Shown piece by piece: positions 8,401 through 14,267 of a stretch of 64,000 bases of DNA. Every line of letters starts with the position of its first letter. Positions within the stretch are counted from its first letter, which is position 1. Below the pieces are notes generated by a model that was not told the DNA's origin, did not search any database, and was given only the letters and a program-made list of their open reading frames with translations. A program made the position numbers and the translations under genes. The stretch is from Micromonospora sp. NBC_01740 (GTDB taxonomy: Bacteria > Actinomycetota > Actinomycetes > Mycobacteriales > Micromonosporaceae), in NCBI RefSeq assembly GCF_035920365.1, contig NZ_CP109150.1, positions 6,820,001 to 6,884,000 of the forward strand, written 5' to 3'.

Positions 8401-9242
8401 GGCAGGCCCAGGGAGAGTTCGGCGCCGAAGATCGTCGGCAGGTGCAGCGCGCGGGCCGCCTCGGCGAAGCGCACCACCCCGTAGAAGCCGTCATGGTCGG
8501 TGACGGCGAGCGCGGTGAGGCCCAGCCGGGCCGCCTCCTCGGCCAGTTCCTCCGGGTGGCTGGCACCGTCGAGGAAACTGAAGTTGGTGTGCGCGTGCAA
8601 CTCGGCGTACGGCACCGCGTCGTCGGGGCGGGCCACCTCGGGCGGCTGGTAGTGCTCCCGCTTGCGGCTCCAGGCGGGAGAGTCGCCGCCGTCGGCGTCC
8701 ACGGCCAACGGGTCGACCACGTGCAGGTGCCGCTCGTCGCGCACCCGGCTGCCCTCCCCGACCCGCCCCTCCCCCAGCCCGCCCGCACCCCCTCGTTCCG
8801 CCTCCGACCGGCCCGTACCCGCTCGGCCCGTACCCGTCCGCCCCGCACCCGACCGACCCGCACCCGACCGACCCGCACCTGGCCGATCCTCGTTCGTCGC
8901 CCCCGCAGCCACGCCCGGCCGCCCCGCACCCGCACCCGCACCCGCACCCGCACCCGACCGATCCTCGCCCGACGCCCCCGCGCCCGGCCGGCCCACACCC
9001 GTCCCGCCCGCACCCGGCCGACCCGCGCCCGCACCAGATCGTTCCTCGCCCGAGGCCCCCGCGCCCGCGCCCGGCCGACCCGCGCCCGGCCGACCCGCGC
9101 CCGTCCCGCCCGCACCCGGCCGACCCGCGCCCGTCCCGCCCGCACCCGGCCGACCCGCGCCCGATCGGCCGGTGCCGGATTCCCGACCGGAGAGCACACG
9201 CTCCAACTCCGACCAGGGCAGCTTCGGGTTGTGGAAGCTCAT
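5454..9242 (-). CDS. dnaE2: Error-prone DNA polymerase III alpha subunit, with long repeat insertion
   Basis: A 1262-residue C-family polymerase of the DnaE2/ImuC type, the catalytic subunit of the SOS mutasome. Typical DnaE2 features are present: MSFHNPKLPWSELERVLSG start, PHP domain from about residue 213 (AELHAHTNFSFLDG, VTDHDG), palm aspartates in PDIDVDIESDR, helix-hairpin-helix (MPDLARRVGLTAAQLEAL) and a C-terminal OB fold (RIRVGGIVTHRQRPATAGG). Residues about 21-167 are a low-complexity Gly/Ala/Arg/Pro array between the conserved N-terminus and the conserved SPAWSRKREHY segment, making the protein roughly 150 residues longer than expected. A GGAGGGG ribosome binding site lies about 6 bases before the ATG, and the start overlaps the stop of an upstream repeat ORF (TGATG). 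Last large gene of the HEPN-imuA-imuB-dnaE2 operon. Confidence 0.95.
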   Translation of the reverse strand: MSFHNPKLPWSELERVLSGRESGTGRSGAGRPGAGGTGAGRPGAGGTGAGRPGAGRPGAGAGASGEERSGAGAGRPGAGGTGVGRPGAGASGEDRSGAGAGAGAGAGRPGVAAGATNEDRPGAGRSGAGRSGAGRTGTGRAGTGRSEAERGGAGGLGEGRVGEGSRVRDERHLHVVDPLAVDADGGDSPAWSRKREHYQPPEVARPDDAVPYAELHAHTNFSFLDGASHPEELAEEAARLGLTALAVTDHDGFYGVVRFAEAARALHLPTIFGAELSLGLPGPQNGEPDPLGRHLLLLAHGHEGYARLASTIARAQLRGGEKGRPVYGELEEIAAELRDHVLVLTGCRKGHVPSALLTEGVDAAARELDRLTALFGAETVAVELTDHGHPVDADRNDALAELAAAAGLPTVATNNVHYATPGRRRLATTVAAVRARRSLDEIDGWLPAAGTAHLRGGAEMAARFAAYPGAVARAAEFGAELAFDLQLVAPRLPAYPVPPGHTEMSWLRHLTHAGARERYGPPEAHPRAYAQLDHELNMIEELGFPGYFLVVYDIVTFCREQDIYCQGRGSAANSAVCYALRITNVDAVRHRLLFERFLAPERDGPPDIDVDIESDRREEVIQHVYARYGREHAAQVANVISYRPRSAVRDVAKAFGFSPGQQDAWSKQIDRWGSVAPVDVADIPEQVVAYANELQTFPRHLGIHSGGMVICDRPVIEVCPVEWGRMPGRSVLQWDKDDCAAVGLVKFDLLGLGMLSALHYGYDMIGMSLDLGDMTLDDPEVYDMLCRADSVGVFQVESRAQMATLPRLKPREFYDLVVEVALIRPGPIQGGSVHPYIRRKNGQEPVTYPHPLMRNALEKTLGVPLFQEQLMQLAIDLAGFDAAGADQLRRAMGAKRSAERMARIADRLYAGMAERGITGELADDVFHKLSAFASYGFPESHAMSFAYLVYASSWLKRYHPGPFLAALLNAQPMGFYSPQTLVDDARRHGVEVRRPDINASGALAVLESTPRTRWGSAPGEPPHAWGLDGPAVRLGLSGVRTLGDGVAERIEAERAARGPYRDMPDLARRVGLTAAQLEALATADAFACFGLSRRQALWAAGAAAQDRPGRLPGTVTGATAPTLPGMEAVERLVADVWATGLSPESHPASFIRPRLDALGAVPIARLGRVEPGRRIRVGGIVTHRQRPATAGGVTFLNLEDETGMLNVTCSPGLWQRYRRVARTSAALVVRGRLQRHEGVINLTADRLDAIEPPVSPPSRDFR
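8742..9182 (-). repeat. Tandem repeat array inside dnaE2 (GAGRP/GAGGT units)
   Basis: About 440 bp of imperfect short repeats based on 6-bp words (CCCGCA, CCCGAC on the plus strand) and longer 24-30 bp units, nearly identical near 9090-9165. They encode about 147 residues of GAGRP, GAGGT, GAGRS and SGEERSG motifs. The array is in frame throughout, so the polymerase remains open. Confidence 0.9.
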
Positions 9243-9745
9243 CAGAGCCCCTCCGGGCGGGCAGCCGAAGAGATCTTGGCGAGTTTGAGCCCCTGGAGGG
9301 GCCGAAACTCACCAAGATCCGAGAGCCTGCGTCCGGCGGTCCCGTCAACGGGGCAACTCGACAGCGTCGGCGGGACGGCTGGCGAAGCCTCACGCTGGCC
9401 GAACCGACCCTCCGGCAGGGCATCGGACCGGCCGGGCCGAGCCGCCGGCAGGGGCTCAACACGCCCGGACCGAGCCGCCAGCAAGACTCCACCCCTGCCG
9501 AGCTGAGCCGCCGGCAGGGCTCCGCCCCGCGCAGACCGGGCCGCAGGCGAGGCTCCTCCCAGGCCGAGCCGACCCGTCGGCAGAGCGTCGGGGCGACCCG
9601 TCGGCAGGGGTTCAACACGCCCGGACCGGGCCGCCAGCAAGACTCCACGCCGGCCGAGCCGACCCGCCGGCAGGGCGTCGGGTCGAGCGGGGCGGTGAGG
9701 GCGGGGCGGGGGCCGGTCGATGACCGCGGGCAGGCGCTCAGTCAT
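9242..9745 (-). CDS. Repeat-composed ORF coupled between imuB and dnaE2 (167 aa, doubtful protein)
   Basis: An open frame that fills the imuB-dnaE2 gap exactly. Its ATG lies within ATGACTGA, overlapping the imuB stop, and its stop overlaps the dnaE2 start as TGATG. The product is made of imperfect units such as LPAGRLGRRGVLLAARSGR and LLAARSGRVEPLP, so it is not a normal globular sequence. The last third runs through the palindrome at 9272-9319. No domain recognised. It may be a real coupled small gene, a ribosome bridge that keeps dnaE2 translated, or a chance open frame in GC-rich repeats. I lean towards not conserved, but the double coupling is notable. Confidence 0.3.
   Translation of the reverse strand: MTERLPAVIDRPPPRPHRPARPDALPAGRLGRRGVLLAARSGRVEPLPTGRPDALPTGRLGLGGASPAARSARGGALPAAQLGRGGVLLAARSGRVEPLPAARPGRSDALPEGRFGQREASPAVPPTLSSCPVDGTAGRRLSDLGEFRPLQGLKLAKISSAARPEGL
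9272..9319. repeat. 48-bp interrupted palindrome upstream of dnaE2
   Basis: An inverted repeat with arms GATCTTGGCGAGTTT and AAACTCACCAAGATC (one mismatch) around a GAGCCCCTGGAGGGGCCG centre that can itself fold. It starts 30 bp upstream of the dnaE2 ATG. It resembles dispersed palindromic elements I recall from Micromonosporaceae intergenic regions, but I could not check copy number. Confidence 0.7.
9320..9700. repeat. Degenerate tandem repeats between imuB and dnaE2
   Basis: Imperfect units with shared words such as GCCGAGCCG, CGGCAGG, GCCAGCAAGACTCCAC and GTTCAACACGCCCGGACC. A block around GCTCAACACGCCCGGACCGA (about 9453) recurs as GTTCAACACGCCCGGACCGG (about 9609), each followed by GCCGCCAGCAAGACTCCAC. 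This looks like unequal expansion of a short unit. Confidence 0.7.
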
Positions 9746-11300
9746 AGATCGCCTCCACCAGCCACCGCCCGGCCTCGACGGCGAGCAGCAGGGCCGTACC
9801 GTCGGCCAGGCATACCTGGAACCGGGCCCGGCGGCGGGCCTCGGACGGCGCCCACCAGCGCTCGTCGACCGGCCAGGGGCCGGCCCAGCCGACGATCTCG
9901 ACCGGCCGGGCGGCGCCCACGGTCAGCCGGGCCGGCTCGGCGCTGACCTGGAGCCGCGCGCTGACCTCGACCGGTGTGCCGGCGGCGTCGTGCACGACCG
10001 CGGCGAGCGGGTCGGGCAGCACCACGGCCGGTGCTGGTGGCGGCAGGCGGCCCGGCCACGGCGGCGGGACGGGCCGGGCCGGAAGGCGTTCGTCGCCCCA
10101 CGGCACCAGGCGCACCTGGTCGGCCGGTGAGCGCCCGCCGCCGAGCACCGCGGTGACGACCGCCTCGGGGCCGAGGATGCCCTGCACCCGGCTCAACGCC
10201 CGGTGCGCCCGCTCCCGCTCCTCGCCGGTCTCCCCCCACAGGCCGGGTTGCAGGCCGGCCTGTGCGACCACCCCGTCCGGGACCAGCCGCAGCCGGATGA
10301 TGCCCGCCGTCGGGCGGGTCGGGCGGGTGCCGGCCCGGCCGGTGCTGCCGGACAGCCAGCCGTCGAGTTGCCAGCGCACCCGGTCGGCGATGGCCGCGGC
10401 GGTGAGCAGCCCGTCGTGCCGCCAGACCCGGTGCAGTTCCTGGCCGTGCGCGGTGACCGCCTCGATGCCGAGACGGGTGCAGGCCAGCCCGTGCGCGGCG
10501 AGCCGGTCGTGCAGCCGTTCGGCCAGTGCCCGGGCGGCGAAGGCCGCCGCGTCGACCCGGTCGAGCGGCTCGTCGTGGTCGGCGGTGACCGCGAGGTCGA
10601 CCGGGGGTTGCCGGACTGCGAGTGGACGGTGGTCCCGCCCGGCCGCCAGCCGGTGGGCCAACGCACCGTCGAAGCCGAACCGGGCCAGCACGTCGCCGGC
10701 GGGCAGCGCGGCGAAGTCGCCCAGGGTGCGTACGCCGAGCCGGCGCAGCAGGTCGGCCAGGGCCGGGCGGCCGAGCGCCTCGACCGGCAGGTCGGCGAGG
10801 AACCCCGGTGTCCCGCCGGGCGGAACGACCCGTCCGTCGCGGGCGGCCAGCCCGGCGGCGAAGACCCCGTCGGCGATGCCGACCTGGCTCTCCACCGCGC
10901 AGGCCTGGGCGACGTGCTCGACGATCCGCTCGGCGGCCACCTCCTCACCCCCGAGGTAGCGGCTCGGCCCCCGGGCCGCCACCGCGCACGCGCCGGGGCG
11001 TACCACCTCGACGCCGGCGACCAGTTCCTCGACGGCGGCGACCACCGGTTCGAACGCCCGGGCGTCCCGCCCGGGGTCGTACTCGACGGCGGTGAGCTGG
11101 GGGCATCGGCCCTGGGCCTCACGTTTGCGCAGCCCTCGGCGCACCCCTTCGGCGCGGGCCCGCTCGGAGCAGGCGACCACCCGGTTGGCGTGCAGCACGG
11201 CGACCGGGTCGGTGGCCGGCACCCCGTCGACGATCTCCGCGGCGAGCACCGGCCAGTCCGGGCACCAGAGCAGCAGGGTCCGCACGGGCGCAGCGGTCAC
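9738..11300 (-). CDS. imuB: ImuB, catalytically inactive Y-family mutasome protein
   Basis: A 520-residue Y-family protein. The N-terminus reads TLLLWCPDWPVLAAE where active polymerases have the DMD metal site, and the second acidic motif is also absent, as in ImuB proteins that act as mutasome hubs rather than polymerases. The thumb-like region (RLGVRTLGDFAALPAGDVLARFG) and little-finger fold are recognisable. The C-terminal third ends WLVEAIYD and would be the partner-binding part. GTG start overlapping a TGA (GTGAC), although that TGA is no longer the imuA stop because of a local duplication. Second-last gene of the operon; expected to bind the clamp, ImuA and DnaE2. Confidence 0.93.
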   Translation of the reverse strand: MTAAPVRTLLLWCPDWPVLAAEIVDGVPATDPVAVLHANRVVACSERARAEGVRRGLRKREAQGRCPQLTAVEYDPGRDARAFEPVVAAVEELVAGVEVVRPGACAVAARGPSRYLGGEEVAAERIVEHVAQACAVESQVGIADGVFAAGLAARDGRVVPPGGTPGFLADLPVEALGRPALADLLRRLGVRTLGDFAALPAGDVLARFGFDGALAHRLAAGRDHRPLAVRQPPVDLAVTADHDEPLDRVDAAAFAARALAERLHDRLAAHGLACTRLGIEAVTAHGQELHRVWRHDGLLTAAAIADRVRWQLDGWLSGSTGRAGTRPTRPTAGIIRLRLVPDGVVAQAGLQPGLWGETGEERERAHRALSRVQGILGPEAVVTAVLGGGRSPADQVRLVPWGDERLPARPVPPPWPGRLPPPAPAVVLPDPLAAVVHDAAGTPVEVSARLQVSAEPARLTVGAARPVEIVGWAGPWPVDERWWAPSEARRRARFQVCLADGTALLLAVEAGRWLVEAIYD

Positions 11301-11356
11301 GTCGGACCGACCAGGGTGAGCGCGGCGGTCACGTCGGACCGACCAGGGTGAGCGCG
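11293..11356. repeat. 32-bp tandem duplication at the imuA/imuB junction
   Basis: Two identical 32-bp copies (11293-11324 and 11325-11356), each containing GTCACGTCGGACCGACCAGG. The duplicated piece holds the end of imuA and the GTGA overlap with imuB. As 32 is not a multiple of three, imuA now stops in the upstream copy and imuB starts from the downstream one. Confidence 0.9.
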
Positions 11357-12129
11357 GCGCGACGGGACGGGGCGGTGGGCGTGGAGGCGACGGCCGGGCC
11401 GACCTGGCGGAGCCGGCCGGCGGTCGACCGGCCGGTGGCGGAGACGGCGGCGGCGGGAGCGGAGCGGGGAATGACCCGGGTCAGCCCGTCCCCGGGCAGC
11501 CAGACCTTGATCTCCTTGGGGCGGGCGGCGGCCCCGCGGCCCCGCGCGGAGACGGTGACCTCGCGGCGACGCAGCCGGCCCCGCCCCTGCCCGAGCCCCT
11601 CCCAGGCGCCCCGGACCACCTGGAGGGTCACGTCCGCGCCGTCCCACCGCCCGTACGGGACGAGGACGCTGCCGCGCTGCCGGGCCCGGGCGGCCAGCCG
11701 GTTGGCGACCGAGGCGGAGACCGTCGTCGGCACGGCGGCGACCACGACGTCCACCCCGTCGATCAGCGCGGCGATGACGGTGGCCCACTCCGGGCCCGGG
11801 TGGGGCACCAGAGCGAGCCGGTCCAGGGCGATGCCCAACTCGGCGGCGGCGCCAGCCCCGAACGTCGGAACCCCGACCACGGCGCACCACGAGCCGGCCC
11901 GGGACGCCTCGGCGAGCAACGCCAGAACCAGCGAGGTGCCGCCGCTGCGCCGGGGCTGGCCGGTGGCCACCGCGATCGTGCTGCCCCGCCGCAGTCCCCG
12001 GTTGGGCAGCAGCCCGGTCAGCTCGGGGGCCACCGGCAACAGCCGGTGACCGGTCGCCGGGTCCGGCGCGCTCGCCGGGCGCACCAGACCGGCCAGTGCG
12101 GCGGAACCGACCACCATCCGGCCCGCCAT
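11329..12129 (-). CDS. imuA: ImuA, RecA-like mutasome accessory protein
   Basis: A RecA-fold protein of about 266 residues in the actinobacterial ImuA position. The Walker A region is degenerate (GSTIAVATGQPRRSGGTSL), followed by beta strands LVLALLAEAS, WCAVVGVPTFGA and VDVVVAAVPT, typical of ImuA' proteins that lack a normal ATP loop. The C-terminus has a basic segment (RGRLRRREVTVSARGRG) and ends TLVGPT. I prefer the ATG at 12129, preceded by a G-rich AGGGGGGTAGG-like site, over the GTG at 12186, which would add 19 residues. It lies between the HEPN gene and imuB and should recruit or modulate the ImuB-DnaE2 complex. Confidence 0.85.
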   Translation of the reverse strand: MAGRMVVGSAALAGLVRPASAPDPATGHRLLPVAPELTGLLPNRGLRRGSTIAVATGQPRRSGGTSLVLALLAEASRAGSWCAVVGVPTFGAGAAAELGIALDRLALVPHPGPEWATVIAALIDGVDVVVAAVPTTVSASVANRLAARARQRGSVLVPYGRWDGADVTLQVVRGAWEGLGQGRGRLRRREVTVSARGRGAAARPKEIKVWLPGDGLTRVIPRSAPAAAVSATGRSTAGRLRQVGPAVASTPTAPSRRAALTLVGPT

Positions 12130-12217
12130 CGGACCTACCCCCCGTCGTGCTGTCGGATCAGACGTGCGCGTGCCGCGCCGGGGCACCCGGTCGCCGTCGG
12201 CTGGCCGGGTGCCCGGG

Positions 12218-12667
12218 TCAGGCCGCGAGGCCGTCGAGTGCCGGTTGGTGGGCCACGCCGAGCGCGGCCTCCACGACCGTGACGAACTGCTCGGCGGAGC
12301 GCAGCAGGTCGTCGGCCTCCCGGGCGGTCACGACCCGTGGGATGCCGGCCTCGGCGGCGGCCCGCTTGCCGGCGCCGAGGGCGAAGAACCGGGCCCACTC
12401 GTCGAGCTCGGGGGCGACACCGGAGAGCAGGATCCAGACGCTGGTCACCCGGTGGCGTCGGGTGGGGGCGGGACGCGCCCGGGCAGCGAGCACGGCCGCG
12501 GCCGCGCGGAGCGCGGCCAGGTGGGCGGCGGCGTAGCGGAGGCCGTCGGGACGGGTCTGGGCGGCCTCGGCCAGCCCGCGCCGGGCCACCGCGAGAAGCT
12601 GGGCGGGGGTGCGGTGCGGCAGCACGTGCGCCGGCACCGTCGGTGCCTGAGCCGGGTTGGTCGGCAT
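12218..12667 (-). CDS. SAV_6107-family HEPN domain protein
   Basis: A 149-residue, mostly helical protein matching the SAV_6107-type HEPN family of actinobacteria. It has the HEPN RX4H motif (R44-YAAA-H49 in GLRYAAAHLAALRAAAAVLA) and a second helical half (PELDEWARFFALGAGKRAAA). Start ATG at 12667 with AGGAGA seven bases upstream. It is the first gene of the imuA-imuB-dnaE2 operon, 31-88 bp before imuA depending on the imuA start. HEPN domains often act as RNases or as nucleotide-binding parts of toxin or repair systems. Whether this one is a nuclease and what it contributes to mutagenesis is not known to me. Confidence 0.85.
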   Translation of the reverse strand: MPTNPAQAPTVPAHVLPHRTPAQLLAVARRGLAEAAQTRPDGLRYAAAHLAALRAAAAVLAARARPAPTRRHRVTSVWILLSGVAPELDEWARFFALGAGKRAAAEAGIPRVVTAREADDLLRSAEQFVTVVEAALGVAHQPALDGLAA

Positions 12668-12772
12668 GGGACTGTCTCCTCCACGTGGCCGAGGCGCCGT
12701 CCCGGAGACGGCCCTGGGCCGCCGGCGGGACGCCGGGTCGAGTGGTGCGGAGGAAGACGCACCGGTGGGGTG

Positions 12773-12815
12773 GCCGGCCGGGTGTGGACGCTTCCCCACA
12801 CCACACCCGGCCGGC
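12773..12815 (-). promoter_or_regulatory. Leader hairpin 1 (15-bp perfect stem)
   Basis: Arms GCCGGCCGGGTGTGG (12773-12787) and CCACACCCGGCCGGC (12801-12815) with a 13-base loop. No U-tract follows on either strand, so a simple intrinsic terminator is not obvious. Confidence 0.6.
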
Positions 12816-12830
12816 GTTACCGGCGGGTTC

Positions 12831-12867
12831 GTCGCCCGCCGCCCGGGGGTCGTGGGCGGCGGGCGAC
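12831..12867 (-). promoter_or_regulatory. Leader hairpin 2 (13-bp perfect stem)
   Basis: Arms GTCGCCCGCCGCC (12831-12843) and GGCGGCGGGCGAC (12855-12867), loop of 11 bases. It lies 15 bp from hairpin 1, and both would be in the leader RNA of the SOS operon. Confidence 0.6.
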
Positions 12868-12972
12868 GCTCCTGCCTGACGGGCCCGGACTCGCGACTGC
12901 CCGGGACCCAGGTGCGGCCCGCGGAGCCGCACCGCCCGGAGCCGCGCCGCGAAACACCGCCCCGGATGGTTG

Positions 12973-12984
12973 GAACGGGCGTTC
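12973..12984. promoter_or_regulatory. LexA (SOS) box, proximal copy
   Basis: GAACGGGCGTTC matches the actinobacterial SOS box GAAC-N4-GTTC and is flanked by GTTGG and GAGG. Its centre is 21 bp from the second box. Confidence 0.7.
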
Positions 12985-12993
12985 GAGGCAATC

Positions 12994-13005
12994 GAACACT
13001 CGTTC
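12994..13005. promoter_or_regulatory. LexA (SOS) box, distal copy
   Basis: GAACACTCGTTC within TCGAACACTCGTTCTA, a near-canonical actinobacterial SOS box. On the minus strand TAGAAC overlapping it could be part of a -10 element, so LexA binding would block the promoter of the HEPN-imuA-imuB-dnaE2 operon. The EamA gene starts 152 bp away on the other side and could be affected, but this is less likely. Confidence 0.8.
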
Positions 13006-13156
13006 TAACTACTGCTGACAGTACACCCTCCCTCCGACGAAAATGCAACGTGTGACGCGCGGACCTCGGTCGACGTCCCGGCAGGTGTCGGCCCCGGCGT
13101 CCGCCGCCGCGGCTGTGCTGGACGCCGGCAGGGGACCGCGGCGGTAGCCTCCGCTC

Positions 13157-14242
13157 GTGACAACCCCCCGCCCCGTCCTCGGGGTCGCCATGGTGCTCGC
13201 CTCGGCCGGGCTCTTCGCCGTCAACGGCACCGTCTCCAAGCTGGTGCTCCGCGCCGGCCTGGACGCCCCGCAGCTCACCCTGCTGCGCGCCGCCGGCGCC
13301 GTCACCGGGCTGCTGGTGCTGAGCGTGCTGCTGCGTCCGGGGGCCCGCCGGCTCCGGGCCACCCCCGGCCAGCTGCCGCTGCTGATCGGGTACGGGCTGG
13401 CCGGGTTCTTCGCCGTACCGATGCTCTACTTCGTCGCCATCTCCCGGCTGCCGGTCGGGATCGGGCTGCTGTTCGAGTACACCGCCCCGCTGCTGGTCGC
13501 CCTCTGGGCCCGGTTCGGTCAGCGCCACCGGGTGCGCCCGCGGCTCTGGGCCGGTCTGGCGTTGAGCCTGGTCGGTCTCGGCTGCGTGGCCGAGGTGTGG
13601 GGCGAACTGAAGCTGGACGGCCTCGGCGTGCTCGCCGGTCTCGGCGCCGCGGTCTTCCTCGCCGCCTACTACGTGCTCGGCGCACACGGAGCGGCGCGCC
13701 GGGACACGTTGTCGCTGTGCACCTGGGCGTTCGGCGCCTCCGCCGTGGCGGGCCTGCTCACCCGCGCGGTCACCGTGGGCACCGGCGGCTGGGAGCCGCT
13801 GGCCGCCGACACCGAGGGGGGCGTGCCCGTGGCGCTGCTCTGCGCGTACGCGGTGGTGCTCGGCTCGATCGCGCCGTACCTGCTGGTGGCCGGGGCGATG
13901 CGGCACCTGCCCGCGACCAGCGTCGGGATCATCGGCATGGCCGAGCCGGTGCTCGCCTCGGCGGTCGCCTGGGTCGTCATCGGCCCCGGTGAGGCCCTCA
14001 ACACCGCCCAGCTCACCGGCGGGCTCCTGGTGCTGGTCGGCGTCGCGCTGGCCGAGACGGCCCGGGTCGCCCCGGCCCGGGCCACCGCTCCGCCCACCCC
14101 GGACACCGCTCCGCCCGCCCAGTACACCGCTCCGCCCACCCCGGACACCGGGCCGCCCGCCCCGGACGCCGCCACCGTCCCGCCCGGAGCCGGCCGGACG
14201 TCGCCCCGCCCCGCCCGGTCGGGGCCCGGCACGGCCGGCTGA
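13157..14242 (+). CDS. EamA/DMT-family transporter
   Basis: A 361-residue inner-membrane protein with ten predicted helices in two EamA repeats (from GVAMVLASAGLFAVNGTVSK and GLGVLAGLGAAVFLAAYYVLG), as in drug/metabolite exporters. GTG start, preceded by no strong ribosome binding site. The cytoplasmic C-terminus, after LAETARVAPARA, is a Pro/Thr/Ala-rich tail with four near-repeats such as TAPPTPD and TAPPAQY (14085-14165), which most family members lack. It is followed 25 bp later by the ybaK-like gene. Substrate unknown. Confidence 0.9.
   Translation: MTTPRPVLGVAMVLASAGLFAVNGTVSKLVLRAGLDAPQLTLLRAAGAVTGLLVLSVLLRPGARRLRATPGQLPLLIGYGLAGFFAVPMLYFVAISRLPVGIGLLFEYTAPLLVALWARFGQRHRVRPRLWAGLALSLVGLGCVAEVWGELKLDGLGVLAGLGAAVFLAAYYVLGAHGAARRDTLSLCTWAFGASAVAGLLTRAVTVGTGGWEPLAADTEGGVPVALLCAYAVVLGSIAPYLLVAGAMRHLPATSVGIIGMAEPVLASAVAWVVIGPGEALNTAQLTGGLLVLVGVALAETARVAPARATAPPTPDTAPPAQYTAPPTPDTGPPAPDAATVPPGAGRTSPRPARSGPGTAG
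14085..14165 (+). repeat. Coding 24-bp tandem repeats in the EamA tail
   Basis: Units resembling CCGCTCCGCCCACCCCGGAC occur about every 24 bp, encoding 8-residue TAPPTPD-like repeats at the transporter C-terminus. The frame is kept, so copy number can change without breaking the protein. Confidence 0.7.
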
Positions 14243-14267
14243 GCCGCCGACCGGCGTACCGGGAAGA

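Larger units (their letters stand above)
12668..12972 (-). other. Long structured leader of the HEPN-imuA-imuB-dnaE2 operon
   Basis: About 305 bp between the proximal LexA box and the HEPN start codon, with no convincing ORF. It contains two strong consecutive hairpins (listed separately). If transcription starts at the LexA boxes, this would be an unusually long and folded 5' untranslated region. Confidence 0.55.

Noticed and set aside
8742..9182. Short tandem repeats that could suggest a CRISPR array
   Set aside because: Units are variable in length with no unique spacers, and lie inside an open reading frame of dnaE2.
5535..9506. A 1323-codon plus-strand frame across the dnaE2 region
   Set aside because: It is antisense to dnaE2, rich in Arg/Gly/Pro, and has no domain or ribosome binding site. 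High GC gives long open shadow frames.
12817..12999. A 60-codon ORF in the mutasome leader starting inside a LexA box
   Set aside because: No ribosome binding site, low-complexity product, and it crosses both hairpins. Not convincing as a gene.
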